64,000 nucleotides of DNA from Crossiella sp. CA-258035 (GTDB taxonomy: Bacteria > Actinomycetota > Actinomycetes > Mycobacteriales > Pseudonocardiaceae), in NCBI RefSeq assembly GCF_030064675.1, contig NZ_CP116413.1, forward strand, positions 8,275,501-8,339,500. The letters are read 5' to 3'. Position numbers and translations under genes: made by a program. This document shows, piece after piece, positions 25,206 to 38,458 of the stretch; position 1 is the stretch's first letter; each line of letters starts with the position of its first letter. Under the pieces are notes generated by a model. That model saw nothing but the letters and a program-made list of their open reading frames with translations, had not been told where the DNA came from and ran no database searches.

Positions 25206-25394
25206 GTACAACCTCTCCTCACATCCGCGGCCGGACGACGGCCGTGCCCCCCAGTGTTACCGCCGCCAGCCTGCCTGATCAGCGAAGCCGTGTCACCGGC
25301 TCTCACCGTACTGAGCACAACGACGCGGTACCAGGAATGTCACGTAACACGACCGGAACCGTCCAACTGAATACAACCGGGTCATCACCCGCGC

Positions 25395-25955
25395 TTATCG
25401 GCGGCGGAGCGAGACGAGATCCGCGGGCGACAGGGTGACGGTGAAGGGCTCGCGCAGGGTGACCGTCTCCTCGCCGCGGGCGAATGCGACCTCCGCATAG
25501 CGCCCATCACGCAAATGCCAGCAACGCAAGGCCGGTTCGTCCGGATCGACCACCCAATAGTTCGGACATCCGGCCGCCTGCATACGCGCTCGTTTCAGCT
25601 CGAGGTCGAATCGCCTGGTGCTGGGCGAGAAAACCTCGACCGCGAGCACCGGCGGGCCGAACAGCCCGCGCTCGGTCCAGTCCTGGACCCGGGCGATCAC
25701 CACGTCCGGGATGAGCACGGTGTCCTCGGCCAGCACCACGTCCACCGGCGCGGGCAGGACCTCCAGCTCCTCCGGGCAGTGCGGCTCCAGCGCCATGATC
25801 AACCGCAGGATGGCGCGCTGATGGAGTGGGCGGGGTGACGGGCTCACGGTGAGCACCCCGTCCACCAACTCGTAGCGATGACCGTCATGAGGCATCGCCT
25901 CCAGGTCCAGCCGCGTCAAGGGCCTGCTGTGCGGAAGCGCGGGGACACTACCCAT
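25395..25955 (-). CDS. Uma2 family endonuclease-like protein (DUF820)
   Basis: A 186-residue protein of the Uma2/DUF820 restriction-like PD-(D/E)xK fold. Typical parts are 'HRYELVDGVLTVSPSPRPLHQRA', 'LIPDVVIAR' with the Asp, 'PPVLAVEVFSPSTRRFDLELKRA' with Glu and Lys of the active site, and 'CPNYWVVDPDEPALRCWHL'. These genes are common and often multicopy in actinomycetes; the biological role is not settled. Codon use is a little less G/C-ending than that of its neighbours, in line with horizontal spread. Confidence 0.88.
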   Translation of the reverse strand: MGSVPALPHSRPLTRLDLEAMPHDGHRYELVDGVLTVSPSPRPLHQRAILRLIMALEPHCPEELEVLPAPVDVVLAEDTVLIPDVVIARVQDWTERGLFGPPVLAVEVFSPSTRRFDLELKRARMQAAGCPNYWVVDPDEPALRCWHLRDGRYAEVAFARGEETVTLREPFTVTLSPADLVSLRRR

Positions 25956-26099
25956 GGTGGCTGCCCTCCCGCTCGCGATCCACCCTCGTTGCAGGGCGGT
26001 GACCTGGTCAGACCCACGTGCCGGGCACGGGAGATGCGAGTGTATCGACTCGACCGGGGTAGCCGCGGGCGGGAAGTTCCCCAGAGAGCCGAGCGTGGG

Positions 26100-26624
26100 C
26101 TACACGCAGCTACCGGAGCGCCACCAGTCGCCCAGCCGATCGGCCGATTCATCACCGAACGGGTTCACTCCCCGCCCACAGGCAAGTGCATGTGCAACTT
26201 GTACGTGCAAGCACTTGACCCGGTCCGGCATGCCGCCCGCGGTGACCTTCGTGCCCAGCGACTCGATCGAGTCACGCTCGGCGAGATAGCTCTCGTGCGC
26301 CTTCAGGTACTGGTCAGCAAGGCCCTGGTCGGCTTCCAGGCGGTCGGTCATCTCCTTCATCAGACCGGAGGCCTCCTGGGTGCCCAACATCGAGTTCACC
26401 CTGGGGCAGGTCGAGTAGTACATGGTGGGGAACGGGGTGCCGTCGTCCAACCGGGGGTTCGTCTGGAGCACCGCCGGGTTACCACACGGACAGCGGTACG
26501 CCACCGCCCGCACACCTCGCGGCGACCGGCCCAGCTGCGCGGTCACCGCCGCGCGGTCGGCCTCGGTCAGCTCCTCCCGCACCGGCGGGACGTCCAGCCC
26601 CAGGCGCGGTTCCTGCTCACTCAC
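26100..26624 (-). CDS. DUF501 domain-containing protein
   Basis: A 174-residue protein of the DUF501 family, found in actinobacteria between ftsB and ppx. It contains 'EADRAAVTAQLGRSPRGV', 'VAYRCPCGNPAVLQTNPRLD', 'PFPTMYYSTCPRVNSMLG' and 'VKCLHVQVAHALACGRGVNP', with conserved Cys/His that may bind a metal. GTG at 26624 overlaps the ftsB stop (GTGA), so the two genes are coupled. The molecular function is unknown. Confidence 0.9.
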   Translation of the reverse strand: MSEQEPRLGLDVPPVREELTEADRAAVTAQLGRSPRGVRAVAYRCPCGNPAVLQTNPRLDDGTPFPTMYYSTCPRVNSMLGTQEASGLMKEMTDRLEADQGLADQYLKAHESYLAERDSIESLGTKVTAGGMPDRVKCLHVQVAHALACGRGVNPFGDESADRLGDWWRSGSCV

Positions 26625-27244
26625 GAACCACTCCCGGTGATCGATTCCCACAGTTGGTCGTACCACGGTTTGTCGCTCTTGCGCTGCTCCGACTCCTCGG
26701 GCGCGGCCGGGGTGGCCGGCTGCGGCAGCTGCACGACATAAGGCGTCTCGCCGGGCCGCACGTAGCGCAGCCTGCGCCTGGCCTCGGCTTCGATCTGGGT
26801 CGGGTCGGAGAGCTGGGTCTTGCGCTCCTCGAGCTGTTTGGCCTGCTCGTTGAGCTGCTTGACCTTCTCGATCTCGGCCTGCATCTCCGACTTCTGGCTC
26901 CAGTAGTTGCGCAGCGGCACCGCGATGGACAGCGTCAGCGCACACGCGATGATCGCCAGCAGCGCCGCCCGCCGGGTGGAGGACAGCTTGAACGCGCCGC
27001 CCGGCCCCGCGGTCGGCCTGCGCGACCGGCCGCCGGGAGAGCCCCGGCGGGTGGTCTCGCTGCGCTCCCTGGCCGTCCGGTCCCGGGCCGGGCGGACCTC
27101 CTCGGTGGAGGAGGCCGCCGCGGCGCCGGTCCGGTCCTGCCGTTGCCACTTGCGGCGGGCGCGCTCCGGCCGTCGCGCCGAGGAGGCGGAGGAGTTCTCC
27201 GTCCGCCTGCGCCGCCGCTCCCTGTCGTGCTCGCGCCCCGCCAC
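26621..27244 (-). CDS. septum formation initiator, FtsB/DivIC family
   Basis: A 207-residue bitopic division protein. The N-terminal about 85 residues are very basic and disordered, followed by one membrane helix ('AALLAIIACALTLSIAVPL'), a coiled coil ('KSEMQAEIEKVKQLNEQAKQ') and the conserved 'RLRYVRPGETPYVV' motif. FtsB-like proteins bridge FtsL and FtsQ in the divisome. It lies 5 nt after enolase and overlaps DUF501, the standard eno-ftsB-DUF501-ppx order of actinobacteria. Confidence 0.9.
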   Translation of the reverse strand: MAGREHDRERRRRRTENSSASSARRPERARRKWQRQDRTGAAAASSTEEVRPARDRTARERSETTRRGSPGGRSRRPTAGPGGAFKLSSTRRAALLAIIACALTLSIAVPLRNYWSQKSEMQAEIEKVKQLNEQAKQLEERKTQLSDPTQIEAEARRRLRYVRPGETPYVVQLPQPATPAAPEESEQRKSDKPWYDQLWESITGSGS

Positions 27245-27249
27245 CGGGC

Positions 27250-28557
<1,308 letters not shown>

Positions 28558-28623
28558 TCACCCAGCCTGGGACTTGACCACCGCCGAGCCTAGCCGGAGC
28601 CCGGCACCGCCCCTTCGGCCAGG

Positions 28624-29223
28624 ATGACGGTTGTGAGGACAAAAATCGGGATTTTGCTCTTCGACGGCGTGGAGGAGCTGGACGCGGTCGGTCCGTGGGA
28701 GGTGCTGGCCTCCTGGGCGGAGCGGCATCCGGAGGACCAGGTGGAGGTCTTCACCATGTCGCCGGGCGGCGCGGGAGTGCGCTGCGCCAAGGGTTTGCGG
28801 GTGCTGGCCGACCGGGACTCGCTGGCCGGTCCCGAGCTGGACGTGCTGCTCTACCCCGGTGGTCGCGGCGCGCGGGCGCTGCGCACCGACCCTGAGCACC
28901 TGGACTGGCTGCGCGCGCTGCGGGCCAGGGTGCCGCTGCTGACCAGCGTGTGCAGCGGCTCGCTGAGCTTCGCCGCGGCGGGGCTGCTCACCGGGCGGCC
29001 CGCGACCAGCCACTGGAGCTGCGTCGGGCAGCTGACCGAGCTGGACCCGACCATCGAACCGCGCCCGGAGGAGCGGTTCGTGGACACCGGCGACGTGATC
29101 ACCTCGGCCGGGGTGTCGGCCGGGATCGACCTGGCGTTGCACCTGGTGGCGCGGCTGTCCGGGGTGGAGGTGGCCCGGGAGGTGCGGCGCTACATCCAGT
29201 ACGACCCGATGCCCCCGGTGTGA
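28624..29223 (+). CDS. DJ-1/PfpI family protein (GATase1-like)
   Basis: A 199-residue protein of the class I glutamine amidotransferase-like fold. 'IGILLFDGVEELDAVGPWEVL' is the typical N-terminus and the nucleophile elbow is 'LTSVCSGSLSFAAAGLL' with Cys near residue 110, followed by 'TGRPATSHWS'. This sequence type includes isonitrile hydratase-like and regulator-type members without the AraC domain. It is divergent from enolase and may share the 80-bp intergenic region. Confidence 0.88.
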   Translation: MTVVRTKIGILLFDGVEELDAVGPWEVLASWAERHPEDQVEVFTMSPGGAGVRCAKGLRVLADRDSLAGPELDVLLYPGGRGARALRTDPEHLDWLRALRARVPLLTSVCSGSLSFAAAGLLTGRPATSHWSCVGQLTELDPTIEPRPEERFVDTGDVITSAGVSAGIDLALHLVARLSGVEVAREVRRYIQYDPMPPV

Positions 29224-29306
29224 CCAGCGCGGTCGCCTGACTCCTGTGGATCATGGCCCGGATGGCGGGCGCGCGATCGGGCGAGAAGACGTACCGTGGG
29301 GTGACT

Positions 29307-29693
29307 ATGACCGAGGGCACCTTCGAGGCTTATCGCAGGGCGGAGTCGCTCCTGGCCGCGAACCGGCCGCTGGACGCGCTGCGCCAGCTGGAGCCCGTCC
29401 TGGAGTCCGATCCGGAGCTGCCAAGTGTTCATCTGCTGGCCGCCAGGTGTTACCTGCACTCCGCCCAGCTGACCAGGGCCGAGCGGGGTTTCCGCCGGGT
29501 GCTGGAGCTGGACCCCACCGACCACTACGCCCGGTTCGCGCTGGGCCGGACCCTGCAACGGCAGAGCAGGCTGTCCGAGGCGATCACCCAGCTGCGGATG
29601 GCCGCGGCCATGCACCCGACACCGGACTACCTGGAGGCGGTCAACGAGGTGCGGGCCCGGATCATGCTGCGGGAGAAGGACACCGGCACCTGA
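29307..29693 (+). CDS. tetratricopeptide repeat protein
   Basis: A 128-residue protein of two to three TPR units ('AYRRAESLLAANRPLDALRQ', 'HLLAARCYLHSAQLTRAERG', 'YARFALGRTLQRQSRLSEAI'), expected to be an all-helical protein-binding scaffold in the cytoplasm. ATG at 29307 is chosen over an upstream in-frame ATG at 29253 because the repeats begin there. Partner unknown; convergent with the transglycosylase gene next door. Confidence 0.85.
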   Translation: MTEGTFEAYRRAESLLAANRPLDALRQLEPVLESDPELPSVHLLAARCYLHSAQLTRAERGFRRVLELDPTDHYARFALGRTLQRQSRLSEAITQLRMAAAMHPTPDYLEAVNEVRARIMLREKDTGT

Positions 29694-29708
29694 GGCACCG
29701 GTTCGGGG

Positions 29709-30554
29709 TCAGCGCTGGCCGAGGCTGCCGCGGGCGTACCGGTCGGCCAGGCCGAAGACCTTCTGGCCGTACTCCACCGAGTTGTTGTAGGTGAAGGTGG
29801 CCGCCCACCAGTCCTTGCCGGTGCCCAGGTCCCGGTTGCTCGCGCACAGGTAGCGCCCCGCGGCCACCGCGGCGTCGTCGATGTCCTGCGGATCGGCCTT
29901 GCCGTCCCCGTCCGCGTCAGCGGCGAAGCGCTTCCAGGTGGCCGGGATGAACTGCATCGGCCCGACCGCCCGGTCCCACTGGGTGTCGCCGTCGAGCTGG
30001 CCCTTGTCGGTGTCCGGGATGGCCTTGAAGCCCGGTGAGCCGTCCAGCGGCACGCCGATGATCGGCTTGGACGGACGGCCGTCGTCCTGCAGCGTGGCGC
30101 CGCCGTAGCGGTTGTGGTTGGACTCGATCCGGCCGATCGCGGCGATGGTGGCCCAGGTGATCCGGCAGCGCGGCTTCTCCTTGCGCAGGGTCAGGTCGGC
30201 CACCGCGTAGGCCCGCAACGCGCGGGCCGGCACCTCGATGGCCTCGCCGACCTTGCCCGCCCAGTCCCCGATCGGGTCCGGGGCCTGACCGCCCTGGGCG
30301 GCCGGTGGCGGCTGGCGCTCCGGCAGCACCTCGCCGGGCACCGCGGAACCGGGTTCCACCGGCACCGCGACGATCGGCGGCTCCACCCGGCGCGGGGTCC
30401 GGTCCGGCTCCAGGAACTGGGTCAGCGACCACACGCCCGCGCCCGCGACCCCGATCACCACACCGGCGATGACCAGCCGGATCGCGACCCCACCACGGCG
30501 CGATGGCGGCTCGGGAGTGGGCGTCGGCGCGGACGGCGGAGCGGGGGTGACCAC
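29709..30554 (-). CDS. membrane-anchored lytic transglycosylase (SLT_2-like)
   Basis: A 281-residue protein: Pro-rich cytoplasmic start, one membrane helix ('LVIAGVVIGVAGAGVWSL'), a Pro-rich linker, then the catalytic domain with 'IAAIGRIESNHNRYGGATL' (catalytic Glu), 'DTQWDRAVGPMQFIPATW', 'DADGDGKADPQDIDDAAVAA' (calcium-loop-like) and 'FTYNNSVEYGQKVF'. Paralogue of the genes at 30624 and 23931. Confidence 0.9.
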   Translation of the reverse strand: MVTPAPPSAPTPTPEPPSRRGGVAIRLVIAGVVIGVAGAGVWSLTQFLEPDRTPRRVEPPIVAVPVEPGSAVPGEVLPERQPPPAAQGGQAPDPIGDWAGKVGEAIEVPARALRAYAVADLTLRKEKPRCRITWATIAAIGRIESNHNRYGGATLQDDGRPSKPIIGVPLDGSPGFKAIPDTDKGQLDGDTQWDRAVGPMQFIPATWKRFAADADGDGKADPQDIDDAAVAAGRYLCASNRDLGTGKDWWAATFTYNNSVEYGQKVFGLADRYARGSLGQR

Positions 30555-30623
30555 CAGACCAGGCTACGCACACTCCGCACCGGCCCGGTAAGACCGATGT
30601 CTCCGCAGGTCAGCGGGCCGCGA

Positions 30624-31430
30624 TCAGGCCTTGCGGCTGTTGCGGCCGTAGTGGTCGGCCCGGTCCAGCACGTCCTGGCCGTAGCGGCGGCTCTCGTTGT
30701 AGGTGGTCACCGCGCGCCACCAGCCCTCCGGCGTGCCCAGGTCGCCGCCGCTGGCGCACAGGTAGCGGGCGGCGGAGAGGGCGGCGTCGTCCAGGTCGTC
30801 GGGGTCGGTGCGGCCGTCGGTGTCCGCGTCGATCCCCCAGTCCTTCCAGGTGGTGGGGATGAACTGGAGCGGGCCCATGGCGCGGTCCCACACGGTGTCG
30901 CCGTCCAGCTGTCCGCCGTCGGTGTCCTTGATCGCCTTCACCCCTGGCCGCCCGTCCAGCGGGATGCCGCGGATGTCGGTGGTGGGGCGGGCGGAGGCGT
31001 CCAGTTTGGCGCCGTTGAACCGGCCGTGGTTGGACTCCACCTGCCCGATGCCGGCCAGCGCGGTCCAGGTGATCCGGCAGGCGGGCTGCTCAGCGGCGGT
31101 GACCGCGGCGGCGTAGCCGTAGGCCTCCAGCGCGGCCTTGGGCACGTTGAGCTTCATCGAGTGCGCGGCGGCCCACTCGGCCAGCTGCGCCTGCGGCCGC
31201 ACCCCGGGCGCGGACGCGGCCAGCGCGGGCAGCTGCACGCCGCCGTCGGGCGGGGCCAGCGCGGACGGCAGCTTGAGCTCGGCCACCGGCGGCTGCTTCG
31301 CCACCGGCGCGGCCAGCTCGCCGCGCACCGCGAGCGCGCCGAGCACGGCGAGGGCGGTGCCCGTGGCGCCGAGCAACAGGAAGGCCCAGCGTCGCTCGTT
31401 ACGGGTGTGGCCGTCGGGGTTCATCGCCAC
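30624..31430 (-). CDS. membrane-anchored lytic transglycosylase (SLT_2-like)
   Basis: A 268-residue paralogue of the preceding gene, 69 nt upstream of it. N-terminal membrane helix 'WAFLLLGATGTALAVLGALA'; catalytic domain with 'LAGIGQVESNHGRFNGAKL', 'DTVWDRAMGPLQFIPTTW' and 'DADTDGRTDPDDLDDAALSA'. The two adjacent genes probably arose by duplication and both act on cell-wall glycan strands. Confidence 0.9.
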   Translation of the reverse strand: MAMNPDGHTRNERRWAFLLLGATGTALAVLGALAVRGELAAPVAKQPPVAELKLPSALAPPDGGVQLPALAASAPGVRPQAQLAEWAAAHSMKLNVPKAALEAYGYAAAVTAAEQPACRITWTALAGIGQVESNHGRFNGAKLDASARPTTDIRGIPLDGRPGVKAIKDTDGGQLDGDTVWDRAMGPLQFIPTTWKDWGIDADTDGRTDPDDLDDAALSAARYLCASGGDLGTPEGWWRAVTTYNESRRYGQDVLDRADHYGRNSRKA

Positions 31431-31530
31431 CCAGTGTGCCTGGGAACGCGCGCAAGGTCAGCAGCAGCCCCCACGGCGGGTCACGAATTAGGTTTGATTA
31501 ACCCGATCAGGGGTAGTCCTTGTCGCCCGT

Positions 31531-32538
31531 TCAGTCGGGTGCGTTGTCTGCGTGTGCTGTGCCGCTGGGCTGTTCGGTGGGCCAGAACTGGTGCCAGCCC
31601 GCCGCGTCCAGGGTCGCCGGGTCCACCCCGGCGGCGCGGGCGGCGGCCTCGGCGGCGCGCAGGGTGACCGCGAAGCCGCGGGCCACCGCGCGCAGCTCGG
31701 ACTCCGGGTCGGCCCCGGCCAGCTTGGCCTTGGCGGCCAGCGCGAACAGCCCGGAACCGGTGTCCGCGCCGGAGGGCAGCAGGTCGACGGGCACTCTCGC
31801 CCGACCCGCGCGCTGAGCGAGCTTGGCGGCCAGGGACACCGCGGGCTGGCCGAGGGCGACCCCGTCCACCGCGGACTGCCTGCGCTTCTCGGCCTGCTTG
31901 AGCTCCTCCCAGCGCTGCTGCTGGGTGTGGCTGTCCCGCACCGCGGGGTCGCCGTCCTCGGCGAAGACGTGCGGGTGGCGGCCGATGAGCTTGGTCACCA
32001 GCTCGGTGGCCACCTCGTCGATGGTGAACGGGTCCGCCGCGTCCTCCTCGGCCACCCTGGCGTGGAAGAGCACCTGGAGCAGCACATCGCCCAGCTCCTC
32101 GCGCAGCGCCGCCCGGTCGCCGTCCTCGATCGCCTCCAGCAGCTCGTAGGTCTCCTCGACCAGGTACTGCCGCAGCGAGTCGTGGGTCTGCTCGGCGTCC
32201 CACGGGCAGCCGCCGGGCGAGCGCAGCCGGTGCATCACCTGGGCCGCCTCGACCAGTCCGGCGCCGCGCGGCTCCGGGGTGCCGATCAGCTTGGCCCCGG
32301 CCCGCACCAGCGCGGCCGCGGCCGGGCCCTCGGCGTCCAGGGTCAGCAGCACCACCGGCCCGCGCTCGGCCGCCGACAACAAGTCCGCCACCGGCGGCGG
32401 GGCCGGGAAGCCCAGCTCGGCCGGGTCGGCGTAGACCTCGGCCGCGGTGCGCAGCGCGGGCACCGCGGCCAGCGGTAAGACCGCGCCGAGCCGCTCGCTG
32501 AGCAGGACGACGGCGCAGTCCTGGGCAACGGGGGTCAC
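31531..32538 (-). CDS. mazG: MazG family nucleoside triphosphate pyrophosphohydrolase
   Basis: A 335-residue protein that hydrolyses nucleoside triphosphates to monophosphates, a housecleaning role. The MazG domain follows an N-terminal about 110-residue region usual in actinobacteria: 'RLRSPGGCPWDAEQTHDSL', 'YLVEETYELLEAIEDGD' and 'REELGDVLLQVLFHARVAEE' carry the metal-binding Glu/Asp. GTG at 32538 overlaps the stop of the SurA-like gene by 4 nt, so mfd, the SurA-like gene and mazG are one transcript. Confidence 0.93.
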   Translation of the reverse strand: MTPVAQDCAVVLLSERLGAVLPLAAVPALRTAAEVYADPAELGFPAPPPVADLLSAAERGPVVLLTLDAEGPAAAALVRAGAKLIGTPEPRGAGLVEAAQVMHRLRSPGGCPWDAEQTHDSLRQYLVEETYELLEAIEDGDRAALREELGDVLLQVLFHARVAEEDAADPFTIDEVATELVTKLIGRHPHVFAEDGDPAVRDSHTQQQRWEELKQAEKRRQSAVDGVALGQPAVSLAAKLAQRAGRARVPVDLLPSGADTGSGLFALAAKAKLAGADPESELRAVARGFAVTLRAAEAAARAAGVDPATLDAAGWHQFWPTEQPSGTAHADNAPD

Positions 32539-33542
32539 TGCTGCGAGTCGCCCCTGCGCACGCTGAAGCTGCTGCCGGGGATGCGCGGGTCGCGGACCCG
32601 CTTGTCCACCGCGGTCTCGGTGGCCGCCCACTCGCCGTAGCGCGGGTTGACCTGCACGCCCAGCTCGTTGGCGTAGTGCGAGACGACGATCTGGCCGACC
32701 GCCTCCAGACCGGTCAGGTTGAGCTGCTCGGCCAGGCCGCCCTGGCTGGGCGCGCCCGCGACCGGGCGGTCCGTCCTGGACTTGACCCTGGCCACCAGCC
32801 ACTGGCCGTTGCCGGTCTGCTCACCGGAGTTCAGCGACAGCGCCACCGCGTCACCGGGCTTGGCCGTGAACAGCGGCAGCAGCACCGCCGGGTTCTGCTG
32901 CTCGAGAATGGTCTGGAAGGTGAACCGCTTGTTCAGCCGGGCCGCCTCCGCGCTCTGCCCGGTCTGCGGGTTCGGCGGCTGGCCCGCGGTGTCCTTGCGC
33001 ACCAGCGCGGCCGCGGCCTCGTCGCTGCGCGCCATCTCCTTGGCCTTGGCCTGCGCCTCGGTGTAGGTGGCGGCGTTGGTGAAGTCCAGCACCACCGCGA
33101 GGTGGTCGGCGAACTTGCGCCCGATGCCCACGGCGAGCAGCTGGGCGCGCACGGCCTGGTCGATGTTGTCCATCGTGTCCAGGCTCTTGGCCACCACCTG
33201 CTCGCGGCCGCCTGCCAGCTCGATCGCCTGTTCCTTCTGGTCCTCGGCGTAGGTCACGCCCTCCTTGGCGGCGACCTGCCGGATCAGCTCACGGGTGATC
33301 GCGATGCTGGCCTGGCGCCTGCCCAGGGTGGCCATCTGGTTGCCCTCGCGCTGCTGCTTGGCCGCGGCGGGGTTGGCCTTGAGCCAGGCGTCGAACCGCT
33401 GCTGGACCGCCTCGACCGGGATGGTGGTGTCCCCGATGATGGCCGCGGCGCCGGCCTTCGCGGGACCGCCGCAGCCGGTCAGGATCAGGCCCGCGGTGAT
33501 CGACACGGCGACCAGGCGGGTGCGAGTCATGGCCTTCGTCAC
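32535..33542 (-). CDS. SurA-like lipoprotein (SurA N-terminal domain)
   Basis: A 335-residue secreted lipoprotein with lipobox 'LILTGCGG' (lipidated Cys near residue 24). It carries a SurA/PrsA-like helical domain ('VEAVQQRFDAWLKANPAAAK', 'ITRELIRQVAAKEGVTYAED') and a C-terminal region typical of the actinobacterial protein found between mfd and mazG; a full parvulin isomerase domain is not obvious. It is probably an extracytoplasmic chaperone. GTG at 33542 is preceded by AAGG and GGAG; ATG at 33530 and an upstream ATG at 33596 are alternatives. Confidence 0.82.
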   Translation of the reverse strand: MTKAMTRTRLVAVSITAGLILTGCGGPAKAGAAAIIGDTTIPVEAVQQRFDAWLKANPAAAKQQREGNQMATLGRRQASIAITRELIRQVAAKEGVTYAEDQKEQAIELAGGREQVVAKSLDTMDNIDQAVRAQLLAVGIGRKFADHLAVVLDFTNAATYTEAQAKAKEMARSDEAAAALVRKDTAGQPPNPQTGQSAEAARLNKRFTFQTILEQQNPAVLLPLFTAKPGDAVALSLNSGEQTGNGQWLVARVKSRTDRPVAGAPSQGGLAEQLNLTGLEAVGQIVVSHYANELGVQVNPRYGEWAATETAVDKRVRDPRIPGSSFSVRRGDSQQ

Positions 33543-33595
33543 AGCTCCGTACCTTCTCACGATCGGGTGGCGCAGGTGCGTACGAGTCTTGCCCA

Positions 33596-37210
<3,615 letters not shown>

Positions 37211-37292
37211 GGCGGAGTGCGGTCCCCTCGGTGTTCGAACGCGAGACAGACCTCTGCCCGGGATCAGCGCCCCCGGGGAGGGGTCTCGTTGG

Positions 37293-37502
37293 TCAGCCTA
37301 CGTCGGCCGCGCGCTCGTCGCCCGCGACCCACCACTCGGCCAGGCCGGGCGCGATCCCGGCGGAGATGAACAAGCCCAGGTTGAAGCTGACCGGGATGAG
37401 CAGGTAGCCGATCACGACCACGCCTGCCAGCACCGGGATCCGCCACCACCGCCGGATGAGCGCCCGCCCCAGCCGCCGCAGGTGCTGCCCGATGGCCTTC
37501 AC
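37293..37502 (-). CDS. small membrane protein downstream of alpha/beta hydrolase
   Basis: A 69-residue protein with a basic N-terminus ('[16 protein letters not shown]') and one or two hydrophobic segments ('[20 protein letters not shown]', '[15 protein letters not shown]'). GTG at 37502 overlaps the hydrolase stop (GTGA), so it is translated with that gene. No family is recognised. Confidence 0.55.
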   Translation of the reverse strand: MKAIGQHLRRLGRALIRRWWRIPVLAGVVVIGYLLIPVSFNLGLFISAGIAPGLAEWWVAGDERAADVG

Positions 37503-38347
37503 CGCCGGACCAGCGAGTCGAGGATGCCCACCACCTCGTCCGGGCGGGACAGGAAGCCGATGTGGCTGCCGCTCGCGGTGTGCACGTCGAAGGGGTGCGC
37601 CGGGTTGGCCGCGTCCGCGTCGGCGATGAACAGGTCCTGCCAGGCGGGCGGGTGCAGCCGGTCCTCGGCCAGCCGGAGGTAGCTGCGCGGCACCCGGCCC
37701 CAGGTCGCCGGGTCCAGGCTGGTGTCGCCCTGGGTGATGTGCGGGGACTCGTCCGGGTCCAGGGTGTTCAGCGCGGCCAGGAACTCGGCCTGGGTGCCCT
37801 CGGCGAACATGGCCTCCTGCACCGCGGCCAGCGCCTCGGGGTCGGCGGTGCGCCAGTTCATCCGGATCACCCCGGCCGTCATCGGGTCGGCCGCGAGCAC
37901 GTTCTCCCCGACCGCGGCGGCCAGGCTGTCGGCGTACTCCGGGGCGCTCAGGTAGTCGGCCACCGGCCGGGTGCAGCACCAGGCGGAGATGTAGACGATC
38001 CGGTCCAGCAGCTCGGGCACCGCGTTGCCCACGCCGCCCAGGGTGAACCCGCCGAGGCTGTGCCCGACCAGGACCACCGGCCCGTGCTCGGCGGCCCTGC
38101 GCACCACCGCGACGGTGTGCTCGACGTAGTCCGCCAGCGTCACCGAGGTCATCGGCGAGGGCGCGGCCGCGAAGCCGACGAGGTCCTGCGGGGCCTGGTA
38201 CGCGGGGAGGAACCCGGCCTGGAAGCCGTGTCCCGGCAGGTCGACGGCGAGCGAACGGTGCCCGCGCAGCGCGAGTTCCCGTTGCACGGCCGACCAGCTG
38301 AAGGAGTTGGCGTTGGAGCCGTGCACGAGCACGAACGTGGGTGTCAC
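37499..38347 (-). CDS. alpha/beta fold hydrolase
   Basis: A 282-residue hydrolase with 'FVLVHGSNANSFSW' (oxyanion-hole region), 'VDLPGHGF', the nucleophile elbow 'VVLVGHSLGGFTLGGV' (Ser97) and the catalytic His in 'ASGSHIGFLSRPDEVV' near the C-terminus. The sequence is nearest to the salicylate/pyrethroid-esterase-like group (EstC/PnbA-type hydrolases), which act on small esters. Substrate unknown. Coupled to the small membrane protein gene downstream. Confidence 0.88.
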   Translation of the reverse strand: MTPTFVLVHGSNANSFSWSAVQRELALRGHRSLAVDLPGHGFQAGFLPAYQAPQDLVGFAAAPSPMTSVTLADYVEHTVAVVRRAAEHGPVVLVGHSLGGFTLGGVGNAVPELLDRIVYISAWCCTRPVADYLSAPEYADSLAAAVGENVLAADPMTAGVIRMNWRTADPEALAAVQEAMFAEGTQAEFLAALNTLDPDESPHITQGDTSLDPATWGRVPRSYLRLAEDRLHPPAWQDLFIADADAANPAHPFDVHTASGSHIGFLSRPDEVVGILDSLVRR

Positions 38348-38458
38348 CGGAGCAGCCTGCCACGCGCCATCCGTTGTGCCCTACCGGTTTGTCAGACTCC
38401 GTCGCTAATTTCGGACGGTCCGGCAGAAGCCGGGGGGAACACTGGGGAAAGGGCACAC

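Noticed and set aside
25206-25394. A c-di-AMP (ydaO) riboswitch before the secreted transglycosylase gene
   Set aside because: Such switches often precede actinobacterial wall hydrolases and the leader is about 180 nt, but I could not find the conserved motifs by eye.
29709-31430. Resuscitation-promoting factor genes
   Set aside because: The catalytic domains match the SLT_2-like transglycosylases with a DxDGD loop, not the short Rpf domain.
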